Positions 12,457 through 22,974 of a DNA stretch of 64,000 nt are shown here, piece after piece. The DNA is from Actinernus sp. WN-2022 (taxonomy: Eukaryota; Cnidaria; Anthozoa; Actiniaria; Actinernidae): NCBI GenBank assembly GCA_030867875.1, contig JAOWCC010001589.1, positions 78,391,537 through 78,455,536 on the forward strand. The letters run 5' to 3'. The position numbers and the translations under genes were made by a program. Every line of letters starts with the position of its first letter. Position 1 is the stretch's first letter. The notes under the pieces were generated by a model that was not told where the DNA came from, ran no database searches, and saw only the letters and a list, made by a program, of their open reading frames with translations.

Positions 12457-14231
12457 CTACAAATGTAGTTCCATGAGTCATTCAAATTGAGTTTTAGCTT
12501 AACCCTGCAGTCCTCACAAAGAGAATTGTTATCATTCCAGTTGCCATGGAACTTTAAACATTCGGATATATATATATATATATGTATACCTATAATTATA
12601 ATAAAGAAACTATGGATAGTATTACCTGCATTTAATTATGACAATCAAGTCTTTTATATCAACTCTAACAAAAGATATAAGAAATGAAACATATCAAAAT
12701 AATTATTTTATAAAAGAAATGAAACAGATTTTCCGTGTTTGCACAGGCTCATGCAAACCGAGATAAGTTTGGGAGAATTCGAAAGCAGAACAAACACGAG
12801 ACCGCAGGTCGCTACGCTCAGCCAAATAGAAAGTATTTCTATTTTCTGCATATGAATAATGATAACAACGTTTGGAGGGAGCCGCATAGCTGACAGCATC
12901 ATTTATTACATTCAAGTTACAGCAGTAATTGGTATTATAACTAATAATAGTACAATTCTGAGCTAGATTTTAGATGGTGAATTGCCGGATACGAAAAACC
13001 GGGATAAAAACCCCCCAGTTGAGGAAAAACCCGGAAACGTATTCTCCAAACCAGTGCAAATTCACCTCTACCTCTGGAGTCTAAAGGTTAAAGCTTCCTA
13101 TTAATATACTTTTAAGAACAATATATCCACACAGCCAACAGCCGCACAGCTGACAACATCGTTTATTACAAGTTATTGCAATTGTATACATGCATACTCA
13201 GTTAGTTACGTACTATTAACTCAATCTACACTGTAGAAGAGAGCTATACGGTGAAGAAAAAACTAAGGCCGTTGCTGAAATGCGACGTCAAGTGGTATGA
13301 ACGTGTGAAGGAGTGGTATTTATAGAACTCCTAATTAATCCCAAAGGGATAATGCAAGCATGTATTCAACATGCAACAAAGAGAAAAATATTTATATTGC
13401 CCGCCAGTTGGGAGAAAATATATTCCGTATTGGGCAGAGTCGCACAGCGACTAATCCAGGGTTAATTTCCATGACAACCAATAGGTTCTGTGCAGAGTTA
13501 ATCCAGGATTAACACTAATCGGGCTTTGAACAACCCGGCCCAGAAGATTAATTAAAGCTCCCAGAACTTGAAGATTATAGAACCCTTCCATAAATGTTAA
13601 GAATTAGTGTAAAATTTAAATCACAGCTAGCTATTAATTAATCTTTGAGTTAATTAGGTTGATCAGCTGGCCACTTCTTACAGTGCAGGTTGTTCACTTC
13701 AGCCATATCATGTGTAATTGGTCTCAAGTTCATTAATTAAATATTGTGTAAAAAGGGATTTTTGTTAATGACTCTGTGAGGTCTAAATAATTATGATTGA
13801 TCGAGGGACATTTAAGTGATTACATTTTCATGAGTATCCATTCAAAGCCGTGTTTATATATTTGAATGATGGAAGATTATGGAATGAGGACAAGAGTATG
13901 GAAAAGAGGAGGTTAAGGTACTTATATATACAACAGGATTCCCAATCTGCATGCATGCAGACAAAAGTCCAATATTATACCCATTTTTAGGTCATGTCTA
14001 TCCACCCCAGTTATGAATGCCATGGTAATAATTTCATTATGTCGTTAAGGGTTGAATCCATGATCTTTACTTTTGTTGATATTTTGCAGTGATTTCATTA
14101 AATAGTACTAGTGTATGGAACCTATAATTATATATGTGTGTGCAATGGCGATTCCATGCACTCTAAATGAATCGATCACCTGCACTCAATCCACTCGGCC
14201 AATTTAAATAAGGAAAGGAAATAGCAAACTA
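12457..14231. other. no gene seen; one short direct duplication
   Basis: AT-rich intergenic DNA. A segment near 12880-12920 (AGCCGCATAGCTGACAGCAT...) is repeated with changes near 13138-13185 (AGCCGCACAGCTGACAACAT...). Open frames here are short, overlap in several frames and show no motif. Confidence 0.45.
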
Positions 14232-14850
14232 TAGAATCGCATAGCCAAAGCTGAATCGCACGGTGCATTTGCGAAATCAGACGCTGATTGGCTGAGACGG
14301 AGTGGTGATTCAGAGTGGAATCACTGCTGTAGACTACGAGCGCTATTTGTAACTTAGCAAAATATCAACAAAGTACTAAATCTTCAAGTAATTCATCGGA
14401 AAATCACATGTCTGACTCGGTAATTCCACGTTAAATTCCACTCAAAAAACCGATATCGACGAAGCGACTCGGCCAATATCGGTTTTCTCGTGAAATTACC
14501 TCGTCAGGCATGTGATTTTCCTGTAGAATCGCATAGTCAAAGCTGAATCGCACGGTGCATTTGCGAAATCAGACGCTGATTGGCTGAGACGGAGTGGTGA
14601 TTCAGAGTGGAATCACCACTCCGTCTACGCGCGCTATTTATAACTTAGCAAAATATCAACAAAAGTACTAAATCTTCAAGTAATTCATCGGACTATGCGA
14701 TTCAAGGAAAATCACATGCCTGACGAGGTAATTCTTCGTTAAATTGCACTCGAAAAACCGATATCGCCCTCGTCAAAGCGACTCGGGCGATATCGGTTTT
14801 CTCGTGCAATTTAACGTGGAATTACCTCGTCAGGCATGTGATTTTCCTAT
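14232..14850. repeat. tandem pair of palindrome-containing units (about 290-bp period)
   Basis: A unit beginning TAGAATCGCATAG(C/T)CAAAG at 14232 is repeated from 14524. Each copy ends in a long hairpin. In the second, 14706-14760 pairs with about 14790-14848 (GGAAAATCACATGCCTGACG and its inverse) around a loop of CGATATCG-type palindromes. The first copy has the same hairpin with more mismatches. This looks like a MITE that inserted or amplified next to itself. Confidence 0.75.
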
Positions 14851-14867
14851 AATATATATTATTTATT

Positions 14868-15049
14868 ATATAATTTTCGATGAAATACCAGTGTATATCT
14901 CTTTCTAAAAAGTGATATCTTCACGTATGAAGATATAAGTGATATCTTCACACGTGAAGATATCACTTTTGAAAATATGACTTGCTTTCAAAGATTTCTA
15001 GGCTTTTTGGGAAGAGATTGAAACTGGTAGTTCATCGAAAATTATATAT
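14868..15049. mobile_element. palindromic MITE
   Basis: The ends ATATAATTTTCGATGAAATA and GTAGTTCATCGAAAATTATAT are inverted. Inside is a second hairpin of repeated GTGATATCTTCAC/GTGAAGATATCAC units. It sits directly after the tandem hairpin pair, so three palindromic elements are stacked within 1 kb. Confidence 0.7.
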
Positions 15050-15057
15050 TAAACAGA

Positions 15058-15197
15058 ATATTACATGGCCGCTTGGAGATACAAATTTTATCTTCTCGTG
15101 TTGATGAAATATCTTACTCGTTCGCTGCGCTCACTCGTACGGATATTTCATGAACACTCGAAGATAAAATCCGTATCTCCGTGCGTCCATGTAATAT
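15058..15197. mobile_element. foldback MITE (TTACATGG ends)
   Basis: Left arm ATATTACATGGCCGC...GGAGATAC...GATGAAATATC and right arm GATATTTCATGAACAC...GTATCTCC...CATGTAATAT pair over about 60 bp, with a short GC-rich tip (CGTTCGCTGCGCTCACTCG). Confidence 0.7.
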
Positions 15198-15236
15198 CCT
15201 CTATATCTCCTCATAATATTGGACCATATCTATATA

Positions 15237-15650
15237 TATATTATAAAATGGTCCATGATATATGGCCCATATATGGCCCACATAAACCCACATTTTATAT
15301 ATGGCCCATATATGGCCCATGTATGGCCCACATAAACCCACATTTTATATATGGCCCATATATGGCCCATATAAACCAAAATTTTAGATTGGCTTATTTA
15401 ATGGTCCATATTTTGCCCATGTATATCCCCACATATTTCCCATATTTTATGCATACTATAATTTTTTGGGGCCATATATATGGCCCAGATATTAATAACC
15501 CCTATGTTCCCCTATTTCCCCCACATAATATGGTAAGACAAAATTTTGGGCCCACATATGGCCCATATATCGGCTCTGCTGCTCCATATTATTTCCATAT
15601 ATGGCCCATATATGGCCCATATATTACCCACATTAAACCCATATTAAAAT
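15237..15650. repeat. degenerate minisatellite of TATATGGCCCA units
   Basis: The 12-bp word TATATGGCCCAT and its inverse recur more than ten times, mixed with ACATAAACCCACATTTTA. A 201-codon + strand frame across it (15065-15670) translates to repeated W/I-P-I-Y-G-P words and is an artefact of the repeat. Confidence 0.7.
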
Positions 15651-17590
15651 TTTGGTGTGGGTGTCCTTAGCACAAAGGGTGATACATTAGGTTTCTTAAG
15701 TGCAATTTCTCTGTGGAATTACAGAGTCAGGCATGTAACTTTACTTAAATTACACACATGTATGTAGTCCAATGATATTTTGCTATTAGTTATGGTATTA
15801 TAAATAGTGTGCACAGCCTATATAATCACCATGTGCACTCCTCAACCAATCAGCATCTTGATTTTCCAAATGCACTTAAAAAATAAATGTAATTCAGCTG
15901 TGACTGCATGCAGGGCTTGAAATTAAAATAAAGTACTTGTTGCAATGTTCGACTATAGCTATATGTACTGGAAATTTGTCACAATTTAGTTTTTTTCTAA
16001 CCAGCAAAAAAGGTTGACTGCGATTGCGACTGCTGAAGATATTTTAGTTGCAAAAAACAGTATTTTGGTCGCATTTGCAACCAATATCAGTTGCAATTTC
16101 AAGCCCTGACACGTATGCTATATTACTCTTATACATGTACACCTGTTTCAAAAAAGGTTATCCCATACAATTAAGCGACAAACAACAAGGGATGAGCTAC
16201 ATACCCGGACCGAAATGGATTAATTATGGTTGTTGCTAAAAGCCTGGTGAATTTGTTTGTTTTTGGAGTCAATGGATTTAAGAAGAATATAAATGGTTTC
16301 CTTTGAATGGATTTTCGAATATTTGCACTGTATTCCATCACACATAGCTGCCGCCAGTTGTAATGGCAATTATCCTTTGTCGCTTGTTGCTCGTCTGTGA
16401 CATTTGAAATAGGTGTACATGTATGTAAATGCCCACATTGCAGTACAGAATATATGTGGAAAAAGTAGTAAAGGTTAAAGGTAAAAATATAGCTTAGGGA
16501 CTGGCAATAAACAACAGATATCAATAATGAGTCAATGCATGTTCCTTACCATTCTAACTTTTAGTTTAATTATTAAACTTCTAAAGTACAGTCTACAGAG
16601 AATGTCCAGACTGATTGTCATTTCACTCACTAGCAAACTGGTATATAGTTACTTTTCCAGTGTGAGCTTTCTTTGAGAGTCAAGATTTGAAAAGCTTCTG
16701 ATCTGCAACTAGAAGGCCTGGAAAATATAAATATAATCAATAAAATTAGAATTACAAGTTCACTAGATCAAGGATTTTACATGTCCGGTGTGGCGTGACG
16801 AATCCTGCGTGACAACCGGAAATTAATTACAACAGGAATTCCTTGTGCTTCAAAATCTTACTCAATAAATTCACCAATAAATTGGTGTGGGTTTTTTAAA
16901 GTATGAATTGTTACTCAATGCCTTGATCGCTGATTTAAACACATTGATCGATGGTCGTCTTCAAAGCTTAGATTTTTGAAGTTAAATGAGCTAATCTATT
17001 ACGAGACATCTCACTACGAGTACGATCGACGCACATGTTTGCATGCAACGAACACAATAATTCAAATATGTTCTCCATACTTAGATCTATACTAGCAGAG
17101 TTCACATTAATTCTTCAATTCATAGCCCAAAATATGCACTTAAAACTCTACAGATTGAGAAGTCCTCACTGCAAGTCATCAACTAAACTAGTTCAATTTA
17201 TAATTAAGAGAGTTCACTCATGGTCCGGAACGAAACCGTAAATCATAACATGGGGACCTAATTACATGTAAATACATGTTAGAGAAGCTTTTTAATACCA
17301 CATTTTCATACAATTTAACGAGTTTCTTGAAATATATTCGAGAACATACTTAAAAGTGCACAATAATTACATATATTAGCTACTAGAAAAACCTTAAACT
17401 TTTTCAGTTATTGTTTTTCGTGTATGCATAACTGTCAGTGTCACAGATGACAGAACTTTCAGTTTCATTTACATGTAATGAATTATACTTAAAGTAGAAA
17501 ATTCTGCCCACCTTTTACACAGATTTCACCAGGTTTTCATCTCATCTAGAACTGATATGCCATGATATTACCTCGCAGTTGGCAGCAGTT
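15651..17590. other. no gene seen
   Basis: AT-rich intergenic DNA with scattered short open frames on both strands (for example 117 codons minus at 16171-16524) that lack motifs, splice-phase support or family resemblance. Confidence 0.4.
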
Positions 17591-17597
17591 ATTATAA

Positions 17598-17681
17598 CCT
17601 TAAAAACCTTAAAAACCTTAAAAACCTTAAAAACCTTAGTGCACAGACCACCTTAGTGCACAGACCACCTTAGTGCACATA
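17598..17681. repeat. two short tandem arrays at the 5' junction of a LINE
   Basis: An array of CCTTAAAAA (four to five copies, 17598-17637) runs directly into about two and a half copies of CCTTAGTGCACAGACCA, and the last partial copy leads into LINE coding sequence. This looks like slippage at the truncated end of the LINE insertion. Confidence 0.7.
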
Positions 17682-18833
17682 CTTGAAGAATTTAGATCAG
17701 CTCTTGATAAGAAAGAATTTGCATCAATTATTGGGATAGATCTATCCAAAGCTTTTGACAGTATCCCTCATGAATTATTGCTAGCCAAACTCAAAGCATA
17801 TGGTGTTTCGAACTTTAGTCTTTTATTCATTCGTAGCTACTTAACAGACCGCTACCAAAGAATCAAGATCGGTGATCAATTTTCTAATTGGAATTTACTC
17901 TATAGAGGCATTCCACAAGGTTCAGTGTTCGGTCCTCTCCTTTTTAATATTTTTCTTAATGACCTTCTCATTACTACATTAGATTCTAAAATAAGTGCTT
18001 ATGCTGATGATACACAGCTTTTTGCAACTGGCAAAGATCCTGCCCTAATTTATCATAATTTAAATACTGACCTTCAAACTGTTTCCCAATGGTTTAGCTG
18101 TAACGGTCTCAAGATAAATTCTGACAAGTGCTTAACCATGTCACTGGGTAACACCACTGAAAACCCACTTTATCGCATAGATAATCGAGCGATCACCACG
18201 GTTGATAGCTTTAAACTATTAGGAGTTACCATTGATAATGACCTTAATTTTAACAATCACGTGGCTGATACTGTGCGCAAAGTTAGTAGTCAACTTCAGG
18301 TCATCAAACGGCACAAGAAATTAATTGATACCAATACCAAGATCAAACTATATAATGCTTATCTTCTTCCACAACTTAACTACTGTTCTGTGGTCTGGAA
18401 TCATTGTGGTAAGCGGAATTCTACTAAACTAGAAAAGCTTAATGAAAGGAGTTTACGCTTTGTTTTCAATGACTTTACTAGCACATATGATCACTTACTC
18501 CAACAGCTAAATCACCCTACCCTCCATAACAGAAGAATTCATGACACTTTAACTTTAGTATATAAATCCATACATGGAATTGCTCCCAGCTATATCACAG
18601 ACCTCATAACTAAACGTTCATTAACCTGTAATCTCCGTGGTCATCTTTCTGTTGATATACCAAGAGTACAAACTACCAAACATGGACTACATTCCTTTCA
18701 TTATAATGGCAGCAAACTTTGGAACTCCTTAAGTGACTCTATCAGATCCTCTCCAAGTATAAAAACCTTTAAAACAGCTATTTCTAAAACTAACTTTACC
18801 AATGACTGTTGTTCCTTCTGTAGATCAGATTAA
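17673..18833 (+). CDS. 5'-truncated LINE reverse transcriptase (CR1/L2/Jockey-like)
   Basis: About 386 codons open. It retains the reverse transcriptase from the palm onward: IGIDLSKAFDSIPHELL (first catalytic Asp), GIPQGSVFGPLLFNIFLNDL, and the catalytic box YADDTQLF, then a C-terminal thumb ending in a region with LNYCSVVWNHCG. The endonuclease and the start of ORF2 are missing, so the nominal Met at 17673 is not the natural start. The 3' part continues to about 19165, ending in TTGTATTG repeats, a tail common in CR1/L2-type LINEs. The frame is intact over its whole length, so the insertion is fairly young or recently duplicated. It is probably not mobile because of the truncation. Confidence 0.85.
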   Translation: MHILEEFRSALDKKEFASIIGIDLSKAFDSIPHELLLAKLKAYGVSNFSLLFIRSYLTDRYQRIKIGDQFSNWNLLYRGIPQGSVFGPLLFNIFLNDLLITTLDSKISAYADDTQLFATGKDPALIYHNLNTDLQTVSQWFSCNGLKINSDKCLTMSLGNTTENPLYRIDNRAITTVDSFKLLGVTIDNDLNFNNHVADTVRKVSSQLQVIKRHKKLIDTNTKIKLYNAYLLPQLNYCSVVWNHCGKRNSTKLEKLNERSLRFVFNDFTSTYDHLLQQLNHPTLHNRRIHDTLTLVYKSIHGIAPSYITDLITKRSLTCNLRGHLSVDIPRVQTTKHGLHSFHYNGSKLWNSLSDSIRSSPSIKTFKTAISKTNFTNDCCSFCRSD

Positions 18834-19165
18834 TTATATATTACCTTTAATTTTATATTTATCACTACATCATGTATATAGCGTTATATACTAGACCTTT
18901 ATTCAGCATACTATAGCTTCATTTATTATTACTATGATTCCACACATTGTATATCTTATTTCTTTAGTAATCATTTCATTGAATTTACAACTTAAATTTA
19001 TATTTTGTAGTTAATATATCCAAATGTATATATACAGGAGTAAATGTATCTCTATTTTATTTTTATATTTATTTTAGTTATTTTATTGGATTTCGGAGAT
19101 ATTAGCATCTTGTAATTTGCTACCTTAAATTCGAAGAAAATAAAGTTTATTGTATTGTATTGTTC
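18834..19165 (+). mobile_element. LINE 3' UTR and TATTG tail
   Basis: AT-rich untranslated end of the LINE above, closing with AATAAAGTTTATTGTATTG and a short TATTG repeat, which is the likely reverse-transcription priming end. Confidence 0.65.
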
Positions 19166-19854
19166 TCTTTCGTGAGACTGCAGAGACTGTGAAACGAACA
19201 AGTCTCACCTCATCTTGGCCTAATTTGAATCTTCAGCCAATCCCTGGAGGCCTGACAACTCCTTCAGCCAATCAGGTGCAAGCTATTACGAAATATGGAT
19301 CAACTTGGTTCTAGTCTTCACTCGGTTAAAGTGAAAACATGGCGGAGAGTTTAGCAAGGGTAAAGTTTAAGTTCTGTTCGAATTTCGTAACAAAAACACA
19401 CATTTTCAAAGGGTTTGCCAAATGCTTTGCTTCATTGAACACTTGGGAAGGTAAAATTGGTGAGTAATAGTCAAAATAACCAGGAGAATGTCGTGATTTT
19501 GAGCTTTTTCCTGTAGCTTCAGTAACTCAGGTTCGTATATTTAAACACAGCACATACTGTCATACATTATGAAAACAAGCTTACAATAATAAATTACACA
19601 TTAAGTTTTAAAATTTCTCATGAAAACGATCTTTATTCCCTGTAATGTTAGACCAGCTTTCCAATAAAGTGTTTAGAATTTATGTGAGTCCATGATCTTA
19701 GTAAATTGGTAGCAAATTATTCAAGTCTACGTATAAACTCTGTGTGTACTAAATAGTGCAAAGTAGCTAGGACTAAACACTTTATTTTCTATCGTTAAGT
19801 ACTATTTGTTAAGAAATGTTTCATGGATAATATTTTAAGATTCCAATTGATAAA
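19166..19854 (+). other. no confirmed gene; possible first exon at 19339
   Basis: A stretch with ATGGCGGAGAGTTTAGC at 19339 opens a 38-codon frame that runs to a possible donor (GGGAAG|GTAAAA). Without a matching downstream exon I do not call it. The rest shows nothing. Confidence 0.25.
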
Positions 19855-20405
19855 CCTTGCACAAATCTTTCAAAATCTTGCAAATATCTTGACTAGAATT
19901 TATCTTATATATTTATATTCTTGCCAAGATCTTGGTAAGATCTTGATTAATCTTGTCAAGACCTTGGCAAGGTCTTCGCAAGATTTATCAAGAATCTTAA
20001 GATAAGATCTTGCCAAGATCTTGGCAAGAATCTTAATACAAGATCTTGCTAAAATCTTACCAAGATCATGGCAAGATTCTGCTAAAACCTTGGCAAGATC
20101 TTGACAAGATCTTATCTTAAGATTCTTGATGAATATTGCCAAGATCTTGCCAAGACCTTGGCAAGATCTTGACAAGATCTTATCTTAAGATTCTTGCAAA
20201 GATCTTGCAAAGACCTTGCCAAGATCTTACCATGATCTTGCCAAGATCTTGCCAAGATCTTATCTTAAGATTCTTGATGAATCTTGCAAAGATCCTGCCA
20301 TGATCTTGCCAAGATCTTGGCTAGATCTTGGCAAGATTCAGCCGAAATAAGATCTTGCCAAGATCTTACAGGATCTTGTAAGATCTTACAAGATCTTGGC
20401 AAGAT
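19855..20405. repeat. CAAGATCTTG-rich palindromic minisatellite
   Basis: About 550 bp in which CAAGATCTTG, GCCAAGATCTTG and CTTATCTTAAGATTCTTG recur dozens of times. Because the core word is its own reverse complement, both strands look alike and both give open frames (60 and 91 codons), which I reject as genes. A longer, irregular higher-order unit of about 100 bp ending in TTATCTTAAGATTCTTG can be followed. Confidence 0.8.
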
Positions 20406-20523
20406 GCTCAACCTGGGTATTTGTTTGAGAAAATACAGAGTTACTTGATTACTGCCGAGGTTACATGACTAAAATGTATTGCAGTACATGTTCATGTAAG
20501 TTGTATTTTCTCAAATATAAGCC

Positions 20524-20687
20524 CAGGGTCCAGTTGTTCAAAGGATGGATTATTGTTAACTTTATCCACTGAATAAATTGTTATCCAGTGGATAAAATAA
20601 GCTACTTTGGTTAATACTTAATATCCACTGGATAAGGATTTATCCAGTGGATAAATTTGTTCAACCTTTGAACAACTGGGCCCTGGC
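20524..20687. mobile_element. foldback MITE (GGGTCCAGTTGTTCAAAGG ends)
   Basis: AGGGTCCAGTTGTTCAAAGG at the left pairs with CCTTTGAACAACTGGGCCCT at the right. The inside is built from TTATCCAGTGGATAA palindromes. The family is widespread in marine invertebrates (from memory). Confidence 0.8.
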
Positions 20688-20827
20688 ATTTATTTGAACC
20701 TGCCATTTATTTGGGACTCATGCAGTATTTTTTAAACATGAACACTGTTTTTCATATTTTCTTTACCACTCATTTTTGTAGGCCTTTGAAAACCAGGAAC
20801 ATAATTTAGTCAGTCACTTCTTTCCGT

Positions 20828-21301
20828 AGTCTCCTTCACAGCCATTCTTAGGGTTGTTACGCAAATGCTAGCCCCACTAACGGCTGCTGACACCAGCCAG
20901 ACATACCATTCCCACTGCATGGCCAATCAGAATTCAGTTCTCAGAATCAAAAGAACCACTTGTTCCAGAACTTTCTGATGGGAAATCCAGGAAATCAAAT
21001 ATTAGAGGCTAAATTTTATATGAAATCGGATCAAATAGTTTTGTATATATATTCTGTTCTAAGTTTTTCTCTAGAAAGCAGATAGAGTTTAGAAGAAATT
21101 GTTCGTTTTGACACTGTACTGATGAGCTTGAAAGTGTTGATACATGTATAAGCAAACCGTTGCTGTTCAACCCATGTTATGTTATAACGGTCTTGATTGG
21201 CTAATACAAACAATCAGGATTGGAATGTCTGGCTGGTGTAAGCAGCCGTTAGTAGGGCTAGTGCTTGTGTGATGACCCTAGGACTGGCTGTGAAGGAGAC
21301 T
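20828..21301. mobile_element. MITE with about 79-bp terminal inverted repeats
   Basis: AGTCTCCTTCACAGCC...CACCAGCCAGACAT at 20828-20907 pairs with ATGTCTGGCTGGTG...GGCTGTGAAGGAGACT at about 21223-21301, with around a dozen differences. The 320-bp interior has no gene. Confidence 0.8.
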
Positions 21302-22384
21302 ATTCTTCATCTGTATATTATATTATATGGGAAGTAAGCATATAAAATGGTATATTGACAATGCTTCATTCAATAAGGCTGTGTTTTCAATAAGCATTTT
21401 GGTCTCGAATAAATACTGGGCGCATAAATGTAAGTTTGTCAATTTTTTTAGCAGATTGCATTATCTTATATAATAATACGCTAAGTGTGTGTGTGTCACG
21501 CTCTTTCCCAGGCTCCCTCGTCGGATCGATATCCTAATATAAATGGCGCCAAAAAGTGACAGCCACAGGTATTCCAACGAAGTCGACGAATCATGCGAAA
21601 AGTTGCTTTCTGTCTTGGTCTTGGTTGCATTTGAGGAAAGAATGTTAAAAAGAAATGAGTTTTCTCAAGTTCTACACTTACTTGGGCGAGCGAGCCATCG
21701 AGCTTACAGGAATCTGTTTTAGGGAAAACCTGGGCGAGCAAGCCATCGAGTTTACGCGAATGTGTCTAATAGTAAGCTATTTTGTCCATGTCTGTTTTCT
21801 GTATCCATTTTCCTGTGTTCTTAGATATAAAACCAACTGTTTCGGCGGCCAGATTTGTTTTCGTCACACAAATTCATGTCTCGAGCTGCCTGTGACCGTC
21901 AGTTTTGGCACTTTTTCGACAATAATTGTGCTCATCGGTTTAAGAAAATAACAGATCCGTAAGATAATATTCCCTTTAAAAAAAATCAAAATATAACCTT
22001 GAAAATATCAACACGCTAAAAACATTGTGCCAGGAGTCAGTCAGCCAGCTAGACTATGTTACTATAATTTATCATATTTGTGAGTTCCGACGGGTCCCTG
22101 CTAGTCCAGATATAATAACACTTGAACCACTTCTTGATCATGGTGTAAGGATACAATGAGTGTAAAGATTCTATTAGTTTTTTCACTCCCAAGTTTTTTT
22201 CTTCCTACTTGCTGTTTTATTCATACAAAGTGCTGGAAGTCATTCATGTAGAAAACATTAACATTTATGTAAATTGAAGTGTAAATATCTTAAGAGAACA
22301 ATAAAATATGAATGTAATTTCTACATCAGATTCCTTGTTTTGCATATAGTAAGTAAAATGTGTTTTACTCCACATCAAGAGTTA
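21302..22384. other. no confirmed gene
   Basis: Host DNA. A + strand frame at 21655-21951 contains a tandem GERAIELTGICFREN/GEQAIEFTRMC duplication, which is a repeated DNA unit rather than a protein domain. I see nothing else. Confidence 0.4.
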
Positions 22385-22700
22385 ATTCCACCCCTTATGG
22401 GTGAGCTGATTTAACTCTCTGGAGGAGTTAAAAATGCCAGAGTTAAAACAACTTCAAAAAGGGAGTAAACATTAACTATTTAATCTACTCCATTTTTAGG
22501 GTTAATTTAACTCCCAAAGGAGAGTTAATTGTACTCCAATAGAAGAGTTGTATCGCCTCTCCAGCAAGAGTTAAATCAACTCCATAAAGGAGTTAAAATT
22601 ACTGGAGTTGAAATGACTCTGGAAAGAGGGTTGTCCTGTACCTTTTTTATTTACTCCCTTTTTGGAGTTGAAATAACTCCCTGAAAATAACAGTGTAGTG
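22385..22700. repeat. GAGTTAATTTAACTC-type palindromic repeat
   Basis: Words such as AGAGTTAATT, GGAGTTAAAA and TTAACTCC alternate on both strands throughout, in units of roughly 20-30 bp. The end, about 30 bp before the Polinton target duplication, reads GGAGTTGAAATAACTCCC. The Polinton thus landed next to, not inside, this repeat. Confidence 0.65.
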
Positions 22701-22724
22701 GTAATGGTGACCTTGAAATGGTCC

Positions 22725-22729
22725 ATTAG
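22725..22729 (+). repeat. left target-site duplication ATTAG
   Basis: ATTAG directly before the first base of the left terminal repeat, matched by ATTAG at 38575-38579 directly after the right terminal repeat. Extending to 6 bp breaks the match. Confidence 0.85.
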
Positions 22730-22926
22730 AGTAGTATAGTCGGGATTAAAATGATACCCGTTTTTCTTGCACAACAAAACTCAAAAAGTGAATTCAGAAA
22801 TTCATTTTTGAGTTTTCTTGCACAAGAAAAACGGGTATCAGTTTTAATCCCGACTATACTACTAGGGGGTATTAAGGGTTATCCAAAGTGTCACTAGACA
22901 TTCTTACACATAAAAATCCAAACTTG
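22730..22926 (+). repeat. left terminal inverted repeat of the Polinton
   Basis: Begins AGTAGTATAGTCGGG and matches the inverted right end for about 197 bp with few differences. Its outer 134 bp (22730-22863) is itself an imperfect palindrome: 22730-22796 folds onto 22797-22863, with TACCCGTTTTTCTTG on both arms. Inside it, CACTAGACATTCTTACAC starts the promoter module of the first gene. Confidence 0.93.
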
Positions 22927-22974
22927 AAGTATATGTTAAAGGAATGATTACTATATATTTATATCGAAGAGAGA
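22890..22974 (+). promoter_or_regulatory. promoter module of the leftmost Polinton gene (in the terminal repeat)
   Basis: GTCACTAGACATTCTTACAC, then AAAAATCCAAACTTGAAG, GTTAAAGGAATGATTA and the TATA-like ACTATATATTTATATCGAAG, ending 1 bp from the start codon. The same ordered blocks occur before the second gene (23992-24055) and twice before polymerase B at the other end. Position and repetition suggest a promoter; the exact start site is not visible. Confidence 0.65.

Noticed and set aside
15065..15670. 201-codon frame with repeated Y-G-P words
   Set aside because: Product of the TATATGGCCCA minisatellite and a foldback arm.
17673..19165. Part of the Polinton or a host gene
   Set aside because: The YADD reverse transcriptase and TATTG tail are LINE features, and it lies 3.5 kb outside the terminal repeat.
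19823..20175. Opposite-strand frames rich in LARS/ILARS words
   Set aside because: Artefact of the self-complementary CAAGATCTTG repeat.
22724..22729. A 6-bp target duplication for the Polinton
   Set aside because: The sixth base differs on both sides (CATTAG against ATTAGG); only 5 bp match.
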